NCBI RefSeq assembly: GCF_024298825.1
Contig: NZ_CP101153.1
Coordinates: forward strand, 2,666,001 to 2,730,000
Direction of reading: 5' to 3'
Length of the DNA stretch: 64,000 bases
DNA from: Haloglomus salinum
GTDB lineage: Archaea; Halobacteriota; Halobacteria; Halobacteriales; Haloarculaceae
The position numbers and the translations under genes are program-made. Numbering within the stretch: the stretch's first letter is position 1; each line of letters starts with the position of its first letter. The notes under the pieces were generated by a model, which was not told where the DNA came from, did no database searches, and was given only the letters and a program-made list of their open reading frames with translations. This document shows positions 33,936 to 42,703 of this stretch, in pieces.

Positions 33936-35093
33936 TCAGCTGGTCATCGAGTCCTGACTCGCCGCGCAGTTGTTCGGGCCGAGTTCGAGTTGCAGGGCGA
34001 CACGCTCGGGTGGCGACTCCACGCCGAGGTTCGTCCCGATGATCTGCTGGTAGTTCGACGGACGAGGCGGCATATCCGAGAGGACGAACTCGACGAACTC
34101 GTCCTCCGTCATCTCGAGGGCGTCCATCGACGCCCGGAGGTCACCCAGCGTCGCCGTGTACGTGCCGTCCTCGGCGGGCTCTGCACTGTCGCTGAAGTGC
34201 GCCGGGGCGACGATGGTGCTGTCCGGCAGGGAGAGTACCGTGTTCTGAAGCGTGTCGTACAGGAGCCTGGCAGCGTCCGCTGCGCCGTCCTCCCCGTCCT
34301 CGAGGTCGGGGCGGGCGACGCTCTCGGTGAACAGCCCGTCTCCCGTGAACAGGACATCCCCGACCTGGTAGGAGGTCATCCCCGAGGTGTGCCCCGGGGT
34401 GTGGACGACCTCGACCTCGGCCCCTCCGACCTCGAGGACATCGCCGTCCGAGACGGTGTCGTAGTCGATGTCGTATTCCACGCCTCGCTCCTCGGCGGCC
34501 ACAGGGACGACCGCCGTCGCGTCGGTCGTCGAGGCGAGTGTCCGAACGCCCGAGATGTGGTCGGCGTGGATGTGGGTGTCGATTGCGTACTCGAGCGTCG
34601 CGCCGCGCTCGCGGGCGTCCTGCTGGTACCGGTCGGTGAATGCACGGAGTGGGTCGACGACGACAGCCTCGTCGCCGGCCACGACGAGGTACCCGAGGCA
34701 TCCACTGGATGGTCGCCTGTATTGTATAATATCTGCACTACTACTGCTCTCGAGCGGCACCCCCTGGTAGAGGTACGCCCAGCCGTTCATCCCGTACGAG
34801 AGGTTCTCGGCCTCGATTCCGTACCGGTCGAGGTGGGCGGCGGCGGCCCGACTCGAGTTCCCGCTGGCGCACACCGTGACGACACGATTGTCGGTTGGCA
34901 CGTCCTCCAGCATCGACCTGACCCGGGAGGTCTGAAGGCTCGCTATCGGGATGTTGACCGTAGTCACGTTCTCGCCGCCGTCGATATGCCACTCCTCGTA
35001 CTGTCCGGGACCTCGAACGTCGATGATGGTCACGTTCTCGCCGCGCTCGATTGCGCCGTACAGTTCGTCGGGACTCAGTGTCGGAACTTGCAT
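33936..35093 (-). CDS. Rhodanese-MBL fold fusion (persulfide dioxygenase-like)
   Basis: A 385-residue two-domain protein. Residues about 1-110 are a rhodanese domain with active-site Cys in VTVCASGNSSR (Cys74). Residues about 120-330 are an ETHE1/glyoxalase II-like MBL domain with the metal motif DTHIHADHISG, HTPGHTSG, LFTGDGLF and a late VAPAHFSD His. This pairing suggests handling of persulfides or thiosulfate. The order (rhodanese first) is the reverse of the best known PDO-rhodanese fusions. Substrate is inferred. Confidence 0.85.
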   Translation of the reverse strand: MQVPTLSPDELYGAIERGENVTIIDVRGPGQYEEWHIDGGENVTTVNIPIASLQTSRVRSMLEDVPTDNRVVTVCASGNSSRAAAAHLDRYGIEAENLSYGMNGWAYLYQGVPLESSSSADIIQYRRPSSGCLGYLVVAGDEAVVVDPLRAFTDRYQQDARERGATLEYAIDTHIHADHISGVRTLASTTDATAVVPVAAEERGVEYDIDYDTVSDGDVLEVGGAEVEVVHTPGHTSGMTSYQVGDVLFTGDGLFTESVARPDLEDGEDGAADAARLLYDTLQNTVLSLPDSTIVAPAHFSDSAEPAEDGTYTATLGDLRASMDALEMTEDEFVEFVLSDMPPRPSNYQQIIGTNLGVESPPERVALQLELGPNNCAASQDSMTS

Positions 35094-35251
35094 CTACGAC
35101 GTAGTATCGGATGGACCTACATAAGCATATCCATAGTATTGTAGAATTCTCACAATATTGATGCTCCCGGCGCCCTCACCGGGGCACGGGCCAGTCGACT
35201 CGACGGGCGCGTGACGCGACCCTTTTGCTCCCGCACTCGCTACCCCGTCCC

Positions 35252-36028
35252 GTGCCCCCCGACATCTCAGTCGCCGTCGTGGACGCCGAGACGCCCGGCA
35301 ACGTCGGGACCGTCGCCCGCGCGATGAAGAACTTCGGGCTCTCGGAGCTGCTGCTGGTCGACCCGCCGGAACTCGACCCCGAGGGTGAAGCGTACGGGAT
35401 GGCAGGCCACGCCCGCGAGGACGTCCTCCCGAACGCCCGTCAGGTGACGTTCGACCATCTCGTCGAGAACTTCCACACCGTCGGCTGCACCGCGGTCACG
35501 AACGAGGACGCCCGCAAGCACGTCCGGTACCCGTTCCGCACGCCCGCGGACCTCGCCGACTCACTTCGCGGCGTCGAGGCCGACACCTGCATCGTGTTCG
35601 GCCGCGAGCGCGTCGGCCTCACCAACGACGAACTCGGCCGCCTCGACGAGGTGTGTGCCATCCCCGCCAGCGCTGACTACCCCGTCCTCAACCTCGGCCA
35701 GGCCGCGACCGTCGTCATCTACGAACTCCGGGAACTGACCGTCACCGAGACGCAGGTACCCGACGAAATCGAGCGCGCCGACGAGGCCGAGATCGAGGGG
35801 CTGCACGAGGAGTTCGCCCGCTACCTCGGCAACGTCAACCACCCCGAGGGGAAGCGGGCGAAGGCCCGGCGACTCCTCCGGCGCGTGCTGGGGCGTGCGC
35901 ATCTGACCGGCCGCGAGGCCCGCACACTGCGGGGAATCCTCCGGCGAGGGAACGGCCTGCTCGAGCACCCCGAACGGCTCCGCCCGGGCGGGTCGGCCCC
36001 CGACGAGAGCGACGACGAGGCCTCCTGA
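35252..36028 (+). CDS. SpoU-family RNA 2'-O-methyltransferase (TrmJ-like)
   Basis: A SPOUT-fold methyltransferase of 258 residues if started at the GTG at 35252 (PPDISVAVVDAETPGNVG). Motif 1 is TPGNVGTVARAMKNFG, motif 2 is VFGRERVGLTNDELG, and motif 3 is NLGQAATVVIYEL. Archaeal TrmJ 2'-O-methylates C32 in tRNA, which is the most likely role. A C-terminal helical extension of about 90 residues (RAKARRLLRRVLGRAHLT...) matches the TrmJ dimer/RNA-binding tail. Confidence 0.9.
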   Translation: MPPDISVAVVDAETPGNVGTVARAMKNFGLSELLLVDPPELDPEGEAYGMAGHAREDVLPNARQVTFDHLVENFHTVGCTAVTNEDARKHVRYPFRTPADLADSLRGVEADTCIVFGRERVGLTNDELGRLDEVCAIPASADYPVLNLGQAATVVIYELRELTVTETQVPDEIERADEAEIEGLHEEFARYLGNVNHPEGKRAKARRLLRRVLGRAHLTGREARTLRGILRRGNGLLEHPERLRPGGSAPDESDDEAS

Positions 36029-36059
36029 CCGCTCCCCACGAACGGGTGCCGGCCCGCAG

Positions 36060-37127
36060 TCAACCGCTCTGGACCCGGAGCTTCCCCGGCGTCAGGTCGA
36101 AGAAGGCCGTCTCGTACCCCTCGTGGCGGGCGACCTGCGGCGGCACCGTCACGCGGAGCCGGACCCGGTCGTCGGCCCGTAGCGACGGGAGCCCCGCACC
36201 GTAGTGGTAGCCCAGCTCGGGTCCGAGCGTCCGGGTCAGCGCTCCCTCGAACACCGTCTCCCCCTCGCGTTCGACGGTTGCCGTCAGCCCCATCGACGGG
36301 ACCACGAGGCGGTTGTGGACCGTCCGGGCCGCGACCGCGAGGTAGGAATCGCCCGGGAGGTCGGGACGCGAGACGCCGAGCGCGGCGAGGTCGATGGCGC
36401 CGGTCCGCACCGTGCCCAGATGGCGTCCCGGCAGGTCGGCCGGCTCCGGGGTCGTCGAGGATGGCAGCACGTCCGGAACGGCCCGCGCGAGCGCGCCGGG
36501 GTCGCCCGCCCGGGAGACGCGCCGGCGCTCGATACGCTCGCGGTCGCGACGGCTGTAGTCGAACGCGACCGTGGCCGTCGCCGGGTCCGAGAGCCGCCCC
36601 GCGAACGCCCCAACGCGGCGGTTCTGCAACCCCCCGACCCGGACGCGGACGGTGTAGCGACCGTCGCCCGTCAGCGCGAAGTTGCCGCCGTAGTGAAAGC
36701 CCATCCGCTGGGCCAGCATCGGGTAGACCACCTCCTCGCTCACGAGGGCACCGTCTCGCGTGAGCTCGGCGGTGACGCCGGCCTCTGGAAGGACCAGTCT
36801 CGATTCTCGCTCCCAGACGGTGACCATCAGGTGACAGTTGTCGTCCGCGTCCACCTCGGTCCGCTGGCTCCGGGTGCCGGTGACGTTCCAGAACCGGCTC
36901 GGATACGAGTACGTGACCGCGACCCCGAACGGGCCCGCCGTCGTGGCATCGACCAGTTCCATCCCGAGGGCGAGCGTCGGCCGGTAGACCGTCTCCGGCC
37001 GGTAGTCGACGACTGGCGGCATCCGACCGCTCGAGCGCCGCTGGAACGGCATCCCACCGTAGACACAGCCCGCGGTCGCGGCGCTCCCCGCGAGTGCACT
37101 CGCCCGGAGGAACGCGCGCCGTCGCAT
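36060..37127 (-). CDS. Tat lipoprotein with two P19/Tp34-like metal-binding domains
   Basis: A 355-residue protein starting MRRRAFLRASALAGSAATAG with a lipobox-like ATAGC (Cys21). It contains two similar domains: the first ends with MGFHYGGNFALTGDGRYTVRV, the second with LGYHYGAGLPSLRADDRVRL. This HYG...G.Y.V pattern is that of the P19/Tp34 iron-transport family, and haloarchaeal relatives carry a DUF7350 label. Some of the metal-binding residues may differ between copies. The start lies 1 nt after the halocyanin stop, so the two are co-transcribed. A role in iron or copper handling at the outer membrane face is inferred. Confidence 0.75.
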   Translation of the reverse strand: MRRRAFLRASALAGSAATAGCVYGGMPFQRRSSGRMPPVVDYRPETVYRPTLALGMELVDATTAGPFGVAVTYSYPSRFWNVTGTRSQRTEVDADDNCHLMVTVWERESRLVLPEAGVTAELTRDGALVSEEVVYPMLAQRMGFHYGGNFALTGDGRYTVRVRVGGLQNRRVGAFAGRLSDPATATVAFDYSRRDRERIERRRVSRAGDPGALARAVPDVLPSSTTPEPADLPGRHLGTVRTGAIDLAALGVSRPDLPGDSYLAVAARTVHNRLVVPSMGLTATVEREGETVFEGALTRTLGPELGYHYGAGLPSLRADDRVRLRVTVPPQVARHEGYETAFFDLTPGKLRVQSG

Positions 37128-37128
37128 C

Positions 37129-37572
37129 TCACTCGACGACGCGGAAGCCGCCCTTCATGCCGACCGAGAGGTGCGGCTCGCAGAAGTACCTGTAGTAACC
37201 CGGTTTCTGGACCGTCTTCTCGTAGGTGTAGCCCTCCGTGTTGGAGTAGCTGCTCTCCCAGTTCCGGTCTTCGAACACGACGACGTGCTGGCCGCCCTTC
37301 CCCGTCCACTCCCAGGTGATGGTCGTCCCCGGAGAGACGTCCATCTTGATAGGGTCGAAGTCGAAGCCGTCGCTGGCGCCGACCTTCACAGTCACCGCAT
37401 CCTGTCCGGTCATATCGACCGGCTCGCCGTCGTCGTCGATGTCGCTGAAGTGGTCGCCGTATCCCCCGCCTCCCGACCCGCCCCCGATGCCGAGACAGCC
37501 GGCCAGTCCGCCCAGCGTGCCGGCACCGGCCGCCCGCGCGAGGAAACCACGGCGTCCGGTCGGTCGTCGCAT
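37129..37572 (-). CDS. Halocyanin-like blue copper lipoprotein
   Basis: Small membrane-attached electron carrier of 147 residues. N-terminus RRPTGRRGFLARAAGAG (twin-Arg) and lipobox LAGC (Cys26). The plastocyanin fold has the copper ligands His in GGQHVVVFED, and Cys-His-Met in YYRYFCEPHLSVGMKG. The ATG at 37572 is used because the signal begins there; the frame extends further upstream without protein-like content. It is the first gene of an operon with the P19-like lipoprotein. Confidence 0.9.
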   Translation of the reverse strand: MRRPTGRRGFLARAAGAGTLGGLAGCLGIGGGSGGGGYGDHFSDIDDDGEPVDMTGQDAVTVKVGASDGFDFDPIKMDVSPGTTITWEWTGKGGQHVVVFEDRNWESSYSNTEGYTYEKTVQKPGYYRYFCEPHLSVGMKGGFRVVE

Positions 37573-37798
37573 ACCGCCATCTCTCCCCCATCGAGTGATA
37601 AGAGTGACTCCTGTCTGGGTCGGTCGGTTAAGTGTCGGACCGCCAGTACCGCTCTGCTCTGCCCACCACTCGACCCCGGGCACGGCGGTCACTGTGCGTG
37701 GCCGAGTGGCGGATACGACGGGTGCTCGGATGATTACTTATCAATATCCCGGCTCTACAGGGGGTATTTTTAACCTCGGCTGGGGGCCTCTCCTCGGT

Positions 37799-39166
37799 AT
37801 GACCGACGAACCGGAGCCAGCAACCGACGAGCGGGGACTCGCACGCCGGGACGTGTTGAAACTCGCAGGCTCGGCGAGCGCGGCCGGGACCGTCGCCGCC
37901 GTCGGTGGGGCCGCTGCCGCACCGACACAGAAGCGCGGCGACGTGCCCGCGAACCAGCCCGACCGCGGCGACCCCGCGGCATACGAGGACTACACCGTCC
38001 GGCGGGTGCCCGAGCAGTACGACACCATCCAGGCCGCCGTCAACGACGCCGAGGAGCGCGACCTCGTGCTGGTCGGGCCGGGCGTCTACAACGAGGCCGT
38101 CACCATCCAGGACACGAACGGGCTCACCATCCGCGGGACCGACCGGAACGAGGTCGTCCTCGACGGCGAGTTCCAGCGCCGCAACGGCATCACCGCTATC
38201 GGGACGAACGGGAGTCTCGAGGACATCGTGCTGGAGAACATGACCGCCCGGAACTACCAGTACAACGGCTTCTACTGGACGGGCGTCGACGGCTGGCGTG
38301 GCTCCTACCTCACGGCGCACAACAACCGGATGTACGGCATCTACGCGTTCGACTCGGTCAACGGCAAGTTCGAGCAGTCCTACGCGTCGGGCCACCGCGA
38401 CAGCGGCTTCTACATCGGGCAGTGCTACCCCTGCCACGCCATCATCGACGACATCGTCTCGGAGGGGAACGCGGTCGGGTACAGCGGGACGAACGCCGGT
38501 GGCTACCTCACGCTGAAGAACTCCGTCTGGCGCGAGAACATGTCCGGCATCCTGCCGAACTCGCTGGACAGCGAGGAACTCGCCCCGCAGGGGACCGCCC
38601 GCATCGAGAACAACGTCGTCGAGCGGAACAACAACGTCGGTGCGCCCGCTCGCAAACTGGCGTACCCCGCGTTCGGTACGGGCATCAACATCGCCGGCGG
38701 CGTCGACAACGAGGTCGTCGGCAACGAGGTCCGCGACCACGTCAACTTCGGGCTCATCGCCTCCATCAACATCTCCGAGAACCTCTACAAGCCCGCGGAC
38801 AACGTCTTCCGCGAGAACACCGTGGAGCGGTCCGGTCGCGCGGACCTCGCGGTCGGGGCGCCCTCCGGCGGCGGGAACCGCTTCGAGGCCAACGAGTACG
38901 ATTCCTCGCGCCCGGCGGGACTGCAGGACGGCTTCGGCCTGCTGGGGAGCGATATCTGGCCGACGCTCGTGCTGGGCAAGCAGTTCCTGCAGGGCTTCGG
39001 CGAGCCGCCGCGCGGCGACTGGAAGGAGTACCCGCACCCCGACGACCAGCCCACCATGCCCGACCCCGAGTCGCCGCCGCGCGAGGCCGTCGCGGAGAAG
39101 GCCGAGGTCCAGTACGGACTCACGCCCGGCCGTGGTCCCGGTGCGGTCACGGGAGGTGAGCGGTGA
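37799..39166 (+). CDS. Tat-exported right-handed parallel beta-helix protein
   Basis: A 455-residue protein. Signal: RRDVLKLAGSASAAGTVAAV (twin-Arg, residues 16-35). The mature part has NosD/pectate-lyase-type beta-helix repeats (TIQAAVNDAEERDLVLVGPG, then many coils with N-x-V-x-x-N patterns: IENNVVERNNN, NEVVGNEVRDHVNFG). The QYDTIQAAV opening is typical of beta-helix proteins that bind carbohydrates or act in copper site assembly. A CYPC pair is present (IGQCYPCHAI). A TATA-like TATTTTTAA lies about 29 nt before the start at 37799. Function unknown. Confidence 0.85.
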   Translation: MTDEPEPATDERGLARRDVLKLAGSASAAGTVAAVGGAAAAPTQKRGDVPANQPDRGDPAAYEDYTVRRVPEQYDTIQAAVNDAEERDLVLVGPGVYNEAVTIQDTNGLTIRGTDRNEVVLDGEFQRRNGITAIGTNGSLEDIVLENMTARNYQYNGFYWTGVDGWRGSYLTAHNNRMYGIYAFDSVNGKFEQSYASGHRDSGFYIGQCYPCHAIIDDIVSEGNAVGYSGTNAGGYLTLKNSVWRENMSGILPNSLDSEELAPQGTARIENNVVERNNNVGAPARKLAYPAFGTGINIAGGVDNEVVGNEVRDHVNFGLIASINISENLYKPADNVFRENTVERSGRADLAVGAPSGGGNRFEANEYDSSRPAGLQDGFGLLGSDIWPTLVLGKQFLQGFGEPPRGDWKEYPHPDDQPTMPDPESPPREAVAEKAEVQYGLTPGRGPGAVTGGER

Positions 39167-39633
39167 TGGCGGGGTCGACCGTCGAGCGGTTCGCGGCCGA
39201 GAACCGCCACGACACCGCCACGACCGCAGTCGTCGTCGCGTTCGCGGCCCTGTTCGGACTCTACGGTTCCTGGATGCTGGCCGACCTGCTTCCCCGTGCC
39301 CTCGGGTTCCTCCTGCCGGCACTGGTCGGGGGCTGGGTTTGTTACGGTCGCGCGGACCGCGGCTCGGTCGCGGCGGCCGGCTGCTACGGCCTCGCCGTGC
39401 TGGTCGTCCTGACGCCGGTCGCGCTGCAGGTGCCGTACGTGCTCAACAGCGGGATGGTGTCCAACGGCGGTGCGCTCTCGTTCTTCCAGCCGACGGACCT
39501 GGTCTTCCTGCTCATCTTCGTCGTCATCGCGGCGGTGCCGGCGCTCGTCGGGTTCTACCTGAACAACCGCGGCCACGTCCGCGAGCGCGTCAGTGGAGCC
39601 GTCGGAGGCGTCGCGGGGCGTATCCGGGGCTGA
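39163..39633 (+). CDS. Membrane protein coupled to the beta-helix gene
   Basis: A 156-residue protein with about four hydrophobic segments. It starts at the GTG at 39163 or the ATG at 39166, in either case overlapping the stop of the beta-helix gene (GTGATGG), so translation is coupled. The C-terminus is basic (RGHVRERVSGAVGG). It may hold the exported beta-helix protein at the membrane. Not assigned to a family. Confidence 0.75.
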   Translation: MMAGSTVERFAAENRHDTATTAVVVAFAALFGLYGSWMLADLLPRALGFLLPALVGGWVCYGRADRGSVAAAGCYGLAVLVVLTPVALQVPYVLNSGMVSNGGALSFFQPTDLVFLLIFVVIAAVPALVGFYLNNRGHVRERVSGAVGGVAGRIRG

Positions 39634-39676
39634 CGCGGGCCACTGCTTCTCGCTTCGCCGCCGTCTCCAGCTTCGT

Positions 39677-41575
39677 TCACTCCGGGTGGCCGTAGCCCGC
39701 CAGGGCCGCGATGCCGTCGTCCGCGTTCGTGATGGCCTCGCGCAGCGCCGTCACGCCTGGCTTCTCGATACGCTCGGGGTTGGCCAGCACCCGGACCGTC
39801 TCCTCGCCGACGGGGACGAACGCCATCTCGAGCCGGTCGGCCGTCACGCGCAGGCCGAGGCCGGCGTCGGCCTTGCCCGCGAGCACTCGCCGAGCGGGGC
39901 TCTCGTGGGCCCGCGTGCCGGCGTCGAAGCCGTCGATTGCGTCGACGAGGTCGTGACGGTCGACGCCGCGCTCCTCGGCGAGGTCCCCCACGGCGTTCCC
40001 GAGCGTGGTCCGCAGTCCCGACGCCGAGGTTCGGTTGACGAAGCGCAGGTCGCGGTCGACGAGGTCCCCAAGGCCCTCGACGCCCTCGGGATTGTCGTCG
40101 GGGACGACGAGGCCCCACTCACGGGTCCACCGACCGAGTTCTTCGGCCTCGATGCTGACCTCGCCCGGGGCGCTCGTGACGGCCACGTCGGGAACGCCGT
40201 CCCGGAGCCGGCGGAGCCCCTCCCGCGAGCCGACACCCAGGTAGCGAGGTCGTTGTGTGGCCGATACCTCGTCCAGTAGCTCCGACAGCAGCGGGTCGTC
40301 CTCGCCCACGCCGAACAGTGTCGGCGGACGCACGTCCGGCGAGAACAGTTGCACTGCGACCGATTCGCCCTCGTCGAGGTACTCCACGTCCGGGTCGACG
40401 GCGACGACCCCGTCGGCCTCGACGAGCGAGGTGGTCGCGCCGCTCCCCTTGTCGACGGGGTAGACGAGCGTCTCGCCGTCGCCGTCGGTCACGAGGCCGG
40501 CCGGCATGTAGCGCAGTCGGCCCTCGCTGTAGCGTTCGGCGACGGCCATCCGCCCCTCGACAGTGGCTGTCTGTGCTTCGGGCAGGCCCGCCGCCTCGCG
40601 GATGGCGGGTGCGACGAAGGTCCGGAAGATGGTGAGCGCCGAGACGGGGTAGCCCGGCAGCCCGACGTACGCGCTGCCCTCCATCCGCCCGATGAGCATC
40701 GGCTTCCCGGGCTTGACGGCGACGCCGTGGAGCAGCAACTCGCCGCGCTCCTCGACGACGCGGTAGATGACGTCGACGGCCGAGGCCGACGTGGACCCGG
40801 AGGAGAGCACGAGGTCGCACTCCGCCGCGGCCTCGCGCAGGACGGACTCCATCGCGTCGTAGTCGTCACCGGCGTGGGGGTAGAGTCGGGCCTCGCCACC
40901 GGCGGCCTCGACCGCGGTGGCCGTGGTGTAGGAGTTCACGTCGTAGATCTGTCCGGCGTCGCTGTCGAGGTCGCCGCCCGGACGGACCAGTTCCTCGCCG
41001 GTCGAGACGATGCCGACCGTGGGGCGGCCACGGACGGGTACCTCGTCGACGCCGAGTGCGGCGAGCAGCCCGATTTCGCGGGGGCCGAGTTCCGTTCCGG
41101 GCCCCAGCGCCCGCTCGCCGGCGGCCACGTCCGCGCCCGCGAACATCACGCGGTCGCCCGGGGCGACCGAGGTGCGGACGAGCACGTCGTCGCCGTCTCT
41201 ATCGGTTCGCTCCACCATCACCACCGCGTCGGTGTCCTCGGGGACGACCGCGCCCGTCGATATCTCGACGCAGGTGCCCTCCGGAACGTCGACGTCTGGT
41301 GCCTCGCCCGCGTGGACTTCACCGACGAGTTCCAGCCGGACGGGGTCGGCTTCGTCGGCGCCGAACGTGTCGCTCGCGTGGACGGCGTACCCGTCGACGC
41401 TCGCGCGGTCGAATCCGGGCACGTCGATGGCGGCGTCGATACGCTCGTGGAGGACCCGGCCGCGTGCTTCACGCAGCGGGACCGTCTCGCTGTCGGGCGT
41501 GAGGTCCAGGGACGCGATGGCCGCCCGTGCCTCCTCGGGTTGTGCCAGGTCCCTGAACTCCTTCCGCTCGCTCAT
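39677..41575 (-). CDS. moeA: Molybdopterin molybdenumtransferase MoeA fused to a periplasmic-binding-protein-like domain
   Basis: Inserts molybdate into adenylylated molybdopterin. Residues 1 to about 405 are MoeA (DRASVDGYAVHASD, STGAVVPEDTDAVVMVERTD, GRPTVGIVSTGEELV, SSGSTSASAVDV in place of the common GGxSxG, VGLPGYPVSALTIF). The last 225 residues are a molybdate-binding/LysR-substrate-like PBP domain (RPRYLGVGSREGLRRLRDGV, RFVNRTSASGLRTTL, DAIDGFDAGTRAHESPARRV). Such fusions are common in haloarchaea and probably sense or hand over molybdate. A second stand-alone MoeA lies at 57279-58523. Confidence 0.92.
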   Translation of the reverse strand: MSERKEFRDLAQPEEARAAIASLDLTPDSETVPLREARGRVLHERIDAAIDVPGFDRASVDGYAVHASDTFGADEADPVRLELVGEVHAGEAPDVDVPEGTCVEISTGAVVPEDTDAVVMVERTDRDGDDVLVRTSVAPGDRVMFAGADVAAGERALGPGTELGPREIGLLAALGVDEVPVRGRPTVGIVSTGEELVRPGGDLDSDAGQIYDVNSYTTATAVEAAGGEARLYPHAGDDYDAMESVLREAAAECDLVLSSGSTSASAVDVIYRVVEERGELLLHGVAVKPGKPMLIGRMEGSAYVGLPGYPVSALTIFRTFVAPAIREAAGLPEAQTATVEGRMAVAERYSEGRLRYMPAGLVTDGDGETLVYPVDKGSGATTSLVEADGVVAVDPDVEYLDEGESVAVQLFSPDVRPPTLFGVGEDDPLLSELLDEVSATQRPRYLGVGSREGLRRLRDGVPDVAVTSAPGEVSIEAEELGRWTREWGLVVPDDNPEGVEGLGDLVDRDLRFVNRTSASGLRTTLGNAVGDLAEERGVDRHDLVDAIDGFDAGTRAHESPARRVLAGKADAGLGLRVTADRLEMAFVPVGEETVRVLANPERIEKPGVTALREAITNADDGIAALAGYGHPE

Positions 41576-41714
41576 GCGACGGGGTTGGGCCGGGGGCGTA
41601 ATGAAGGGGTGGACCCGCGAGCAACGGGCAGTTCGTGCGACTGTTCGTCTGATATCGCTGTTGCTGCGTGGGAATTCGCGGAGTTGGTCGAAAAAGTCAG
41701 CTATTATCCCAAAA

Positions 41715-42509
41715 TCAGGCCTCGACGGCCAGTCCGGACTCGCGCAGCGCCTCGTCGGGGTCGGCGTCCTCGTGGACGACCAGGCTGACCGCGCGGGTCA
41801 TCGCCTCGGGGTCGTCGTGCTGGAAGATGGTCCGGCCCATCGAGACGCCGGCGGCGCCGCCGTCCATCGCGCCGCGGACATCGGCCAGCGTCTCGCGGTC
41901 GGTGTCGGGTTCGCCGCCCGCGATGACGACCGGCAGGCGCGTCGACTCGCAGACGTGCTCGTAGCTCTCGGCGTCGCCGGAGTAGGCCGTCTTCACCACG
42001 TCCGCGCCGAGTTCCTCGCCCAGCCGGACCGCGTGGCCCAGCGCCTCGGGGTCGTGCTCGTCGACGCCCGGTCCGCGAGCGTACGTCATCGCGAGCACGG
42101 GGAGGCCGTAGTCGTCGGCCACGGTCGTCAGCTCGGCGAGTTCCTCGATCTGGCCGGGCTCGTGGTCCGAGCCGACGTTGATGTGGAAGGAGACGGCGTC
42201 CGCGCCCGCACGGATGGCGTCCTTGACGCTGCCCGTGGTGCGCTTGTCGTTCGTGTCCGGGCCCACGACGGTCGAGCCGTTGAGGTGGACGATGTAGCCC
42301 GCACCGTTCTTGTGGGGGTGGACCCGCGGGGCGATACCCTTCTGCGTGAGGACCGAGTCCGCACCGCCACGCGTGATGGCGTCGATGGTCGATTCGATGT
42401 CCTTCAGGCCTGTCACCGCGCCGAGTGTGATGCCGTGGTCCATCGGAACCACGACGTATCGCCCGTCCGTCCCGATGCGGTCCAGACGGGCCGTCTTCCC
42501 TGCATCCAT
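41715..42509 (-). CDS. 2-amino-3,7-dideoxy-D-threo-hept-6-ulosonate synthase (class I aldolase family)
   Basis: A 264-residue DhnA/class I fructose-bisphosphate aldolase-like protein. In haloarchaea and methanogens this family makes ADH, the first step of the archaeal route to 3-dehydroquinate. Motifs: VPMDHGITLG (Asp-His), IVHLNGSTVVGPD, AVSFHINVGSD, the Schiff-base Lys in ADVVKTAYSGD and VIAGGEPDTDRETL. Its place directly after trpCBA supports the aromatic role over glycolysis. The start at 42509 (MDAGKTARLDRIG) is the family start. The usual partner, 3-dehydroquinate synthase II, is not in this window. Confidence 0.87.
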   Translation of the reverse strand: MDAGKTARLDRIGTDGRYVVVPMDHGITLGAVTGLKDIESTIDAITRGGADSVLTQKGIAPRVHPHKNGAGYIVHLNGSTVVGPDTNDKRTTGSVKDAIRAGADAVSFHINVGSDHEPGQIEELAELTTVADDYGLPVLAMTYARGPGVDEHDPEALGHAVRLGEELGADVVKTAYSGDAESYEHVCESTRLPVVIAGGEPDTDRETLADVRGAMDGGAAGVSMGRTIFQHDDPEAMTRAVSLVVHEDADPDEALRESGLAVEA

Positions 42510-42703
42510 GTTACCTGACGGTGTGGCAGGTACGAACAAGGGCGTTCCGGTCGGGGCCGACGTTGCGGGGATATGTGGGTGGTGGTGTACGGTACTGTCC
42601 ACCCTGTTCGAGGGATGTCACCGTAGACGACCCGCTGAAAGCCCCCGGTCGCTGGCGCGGTCGAGCGACGCGTGCCGAAAACCAGGTGTGTCCGTTCCGT
42701 CCG

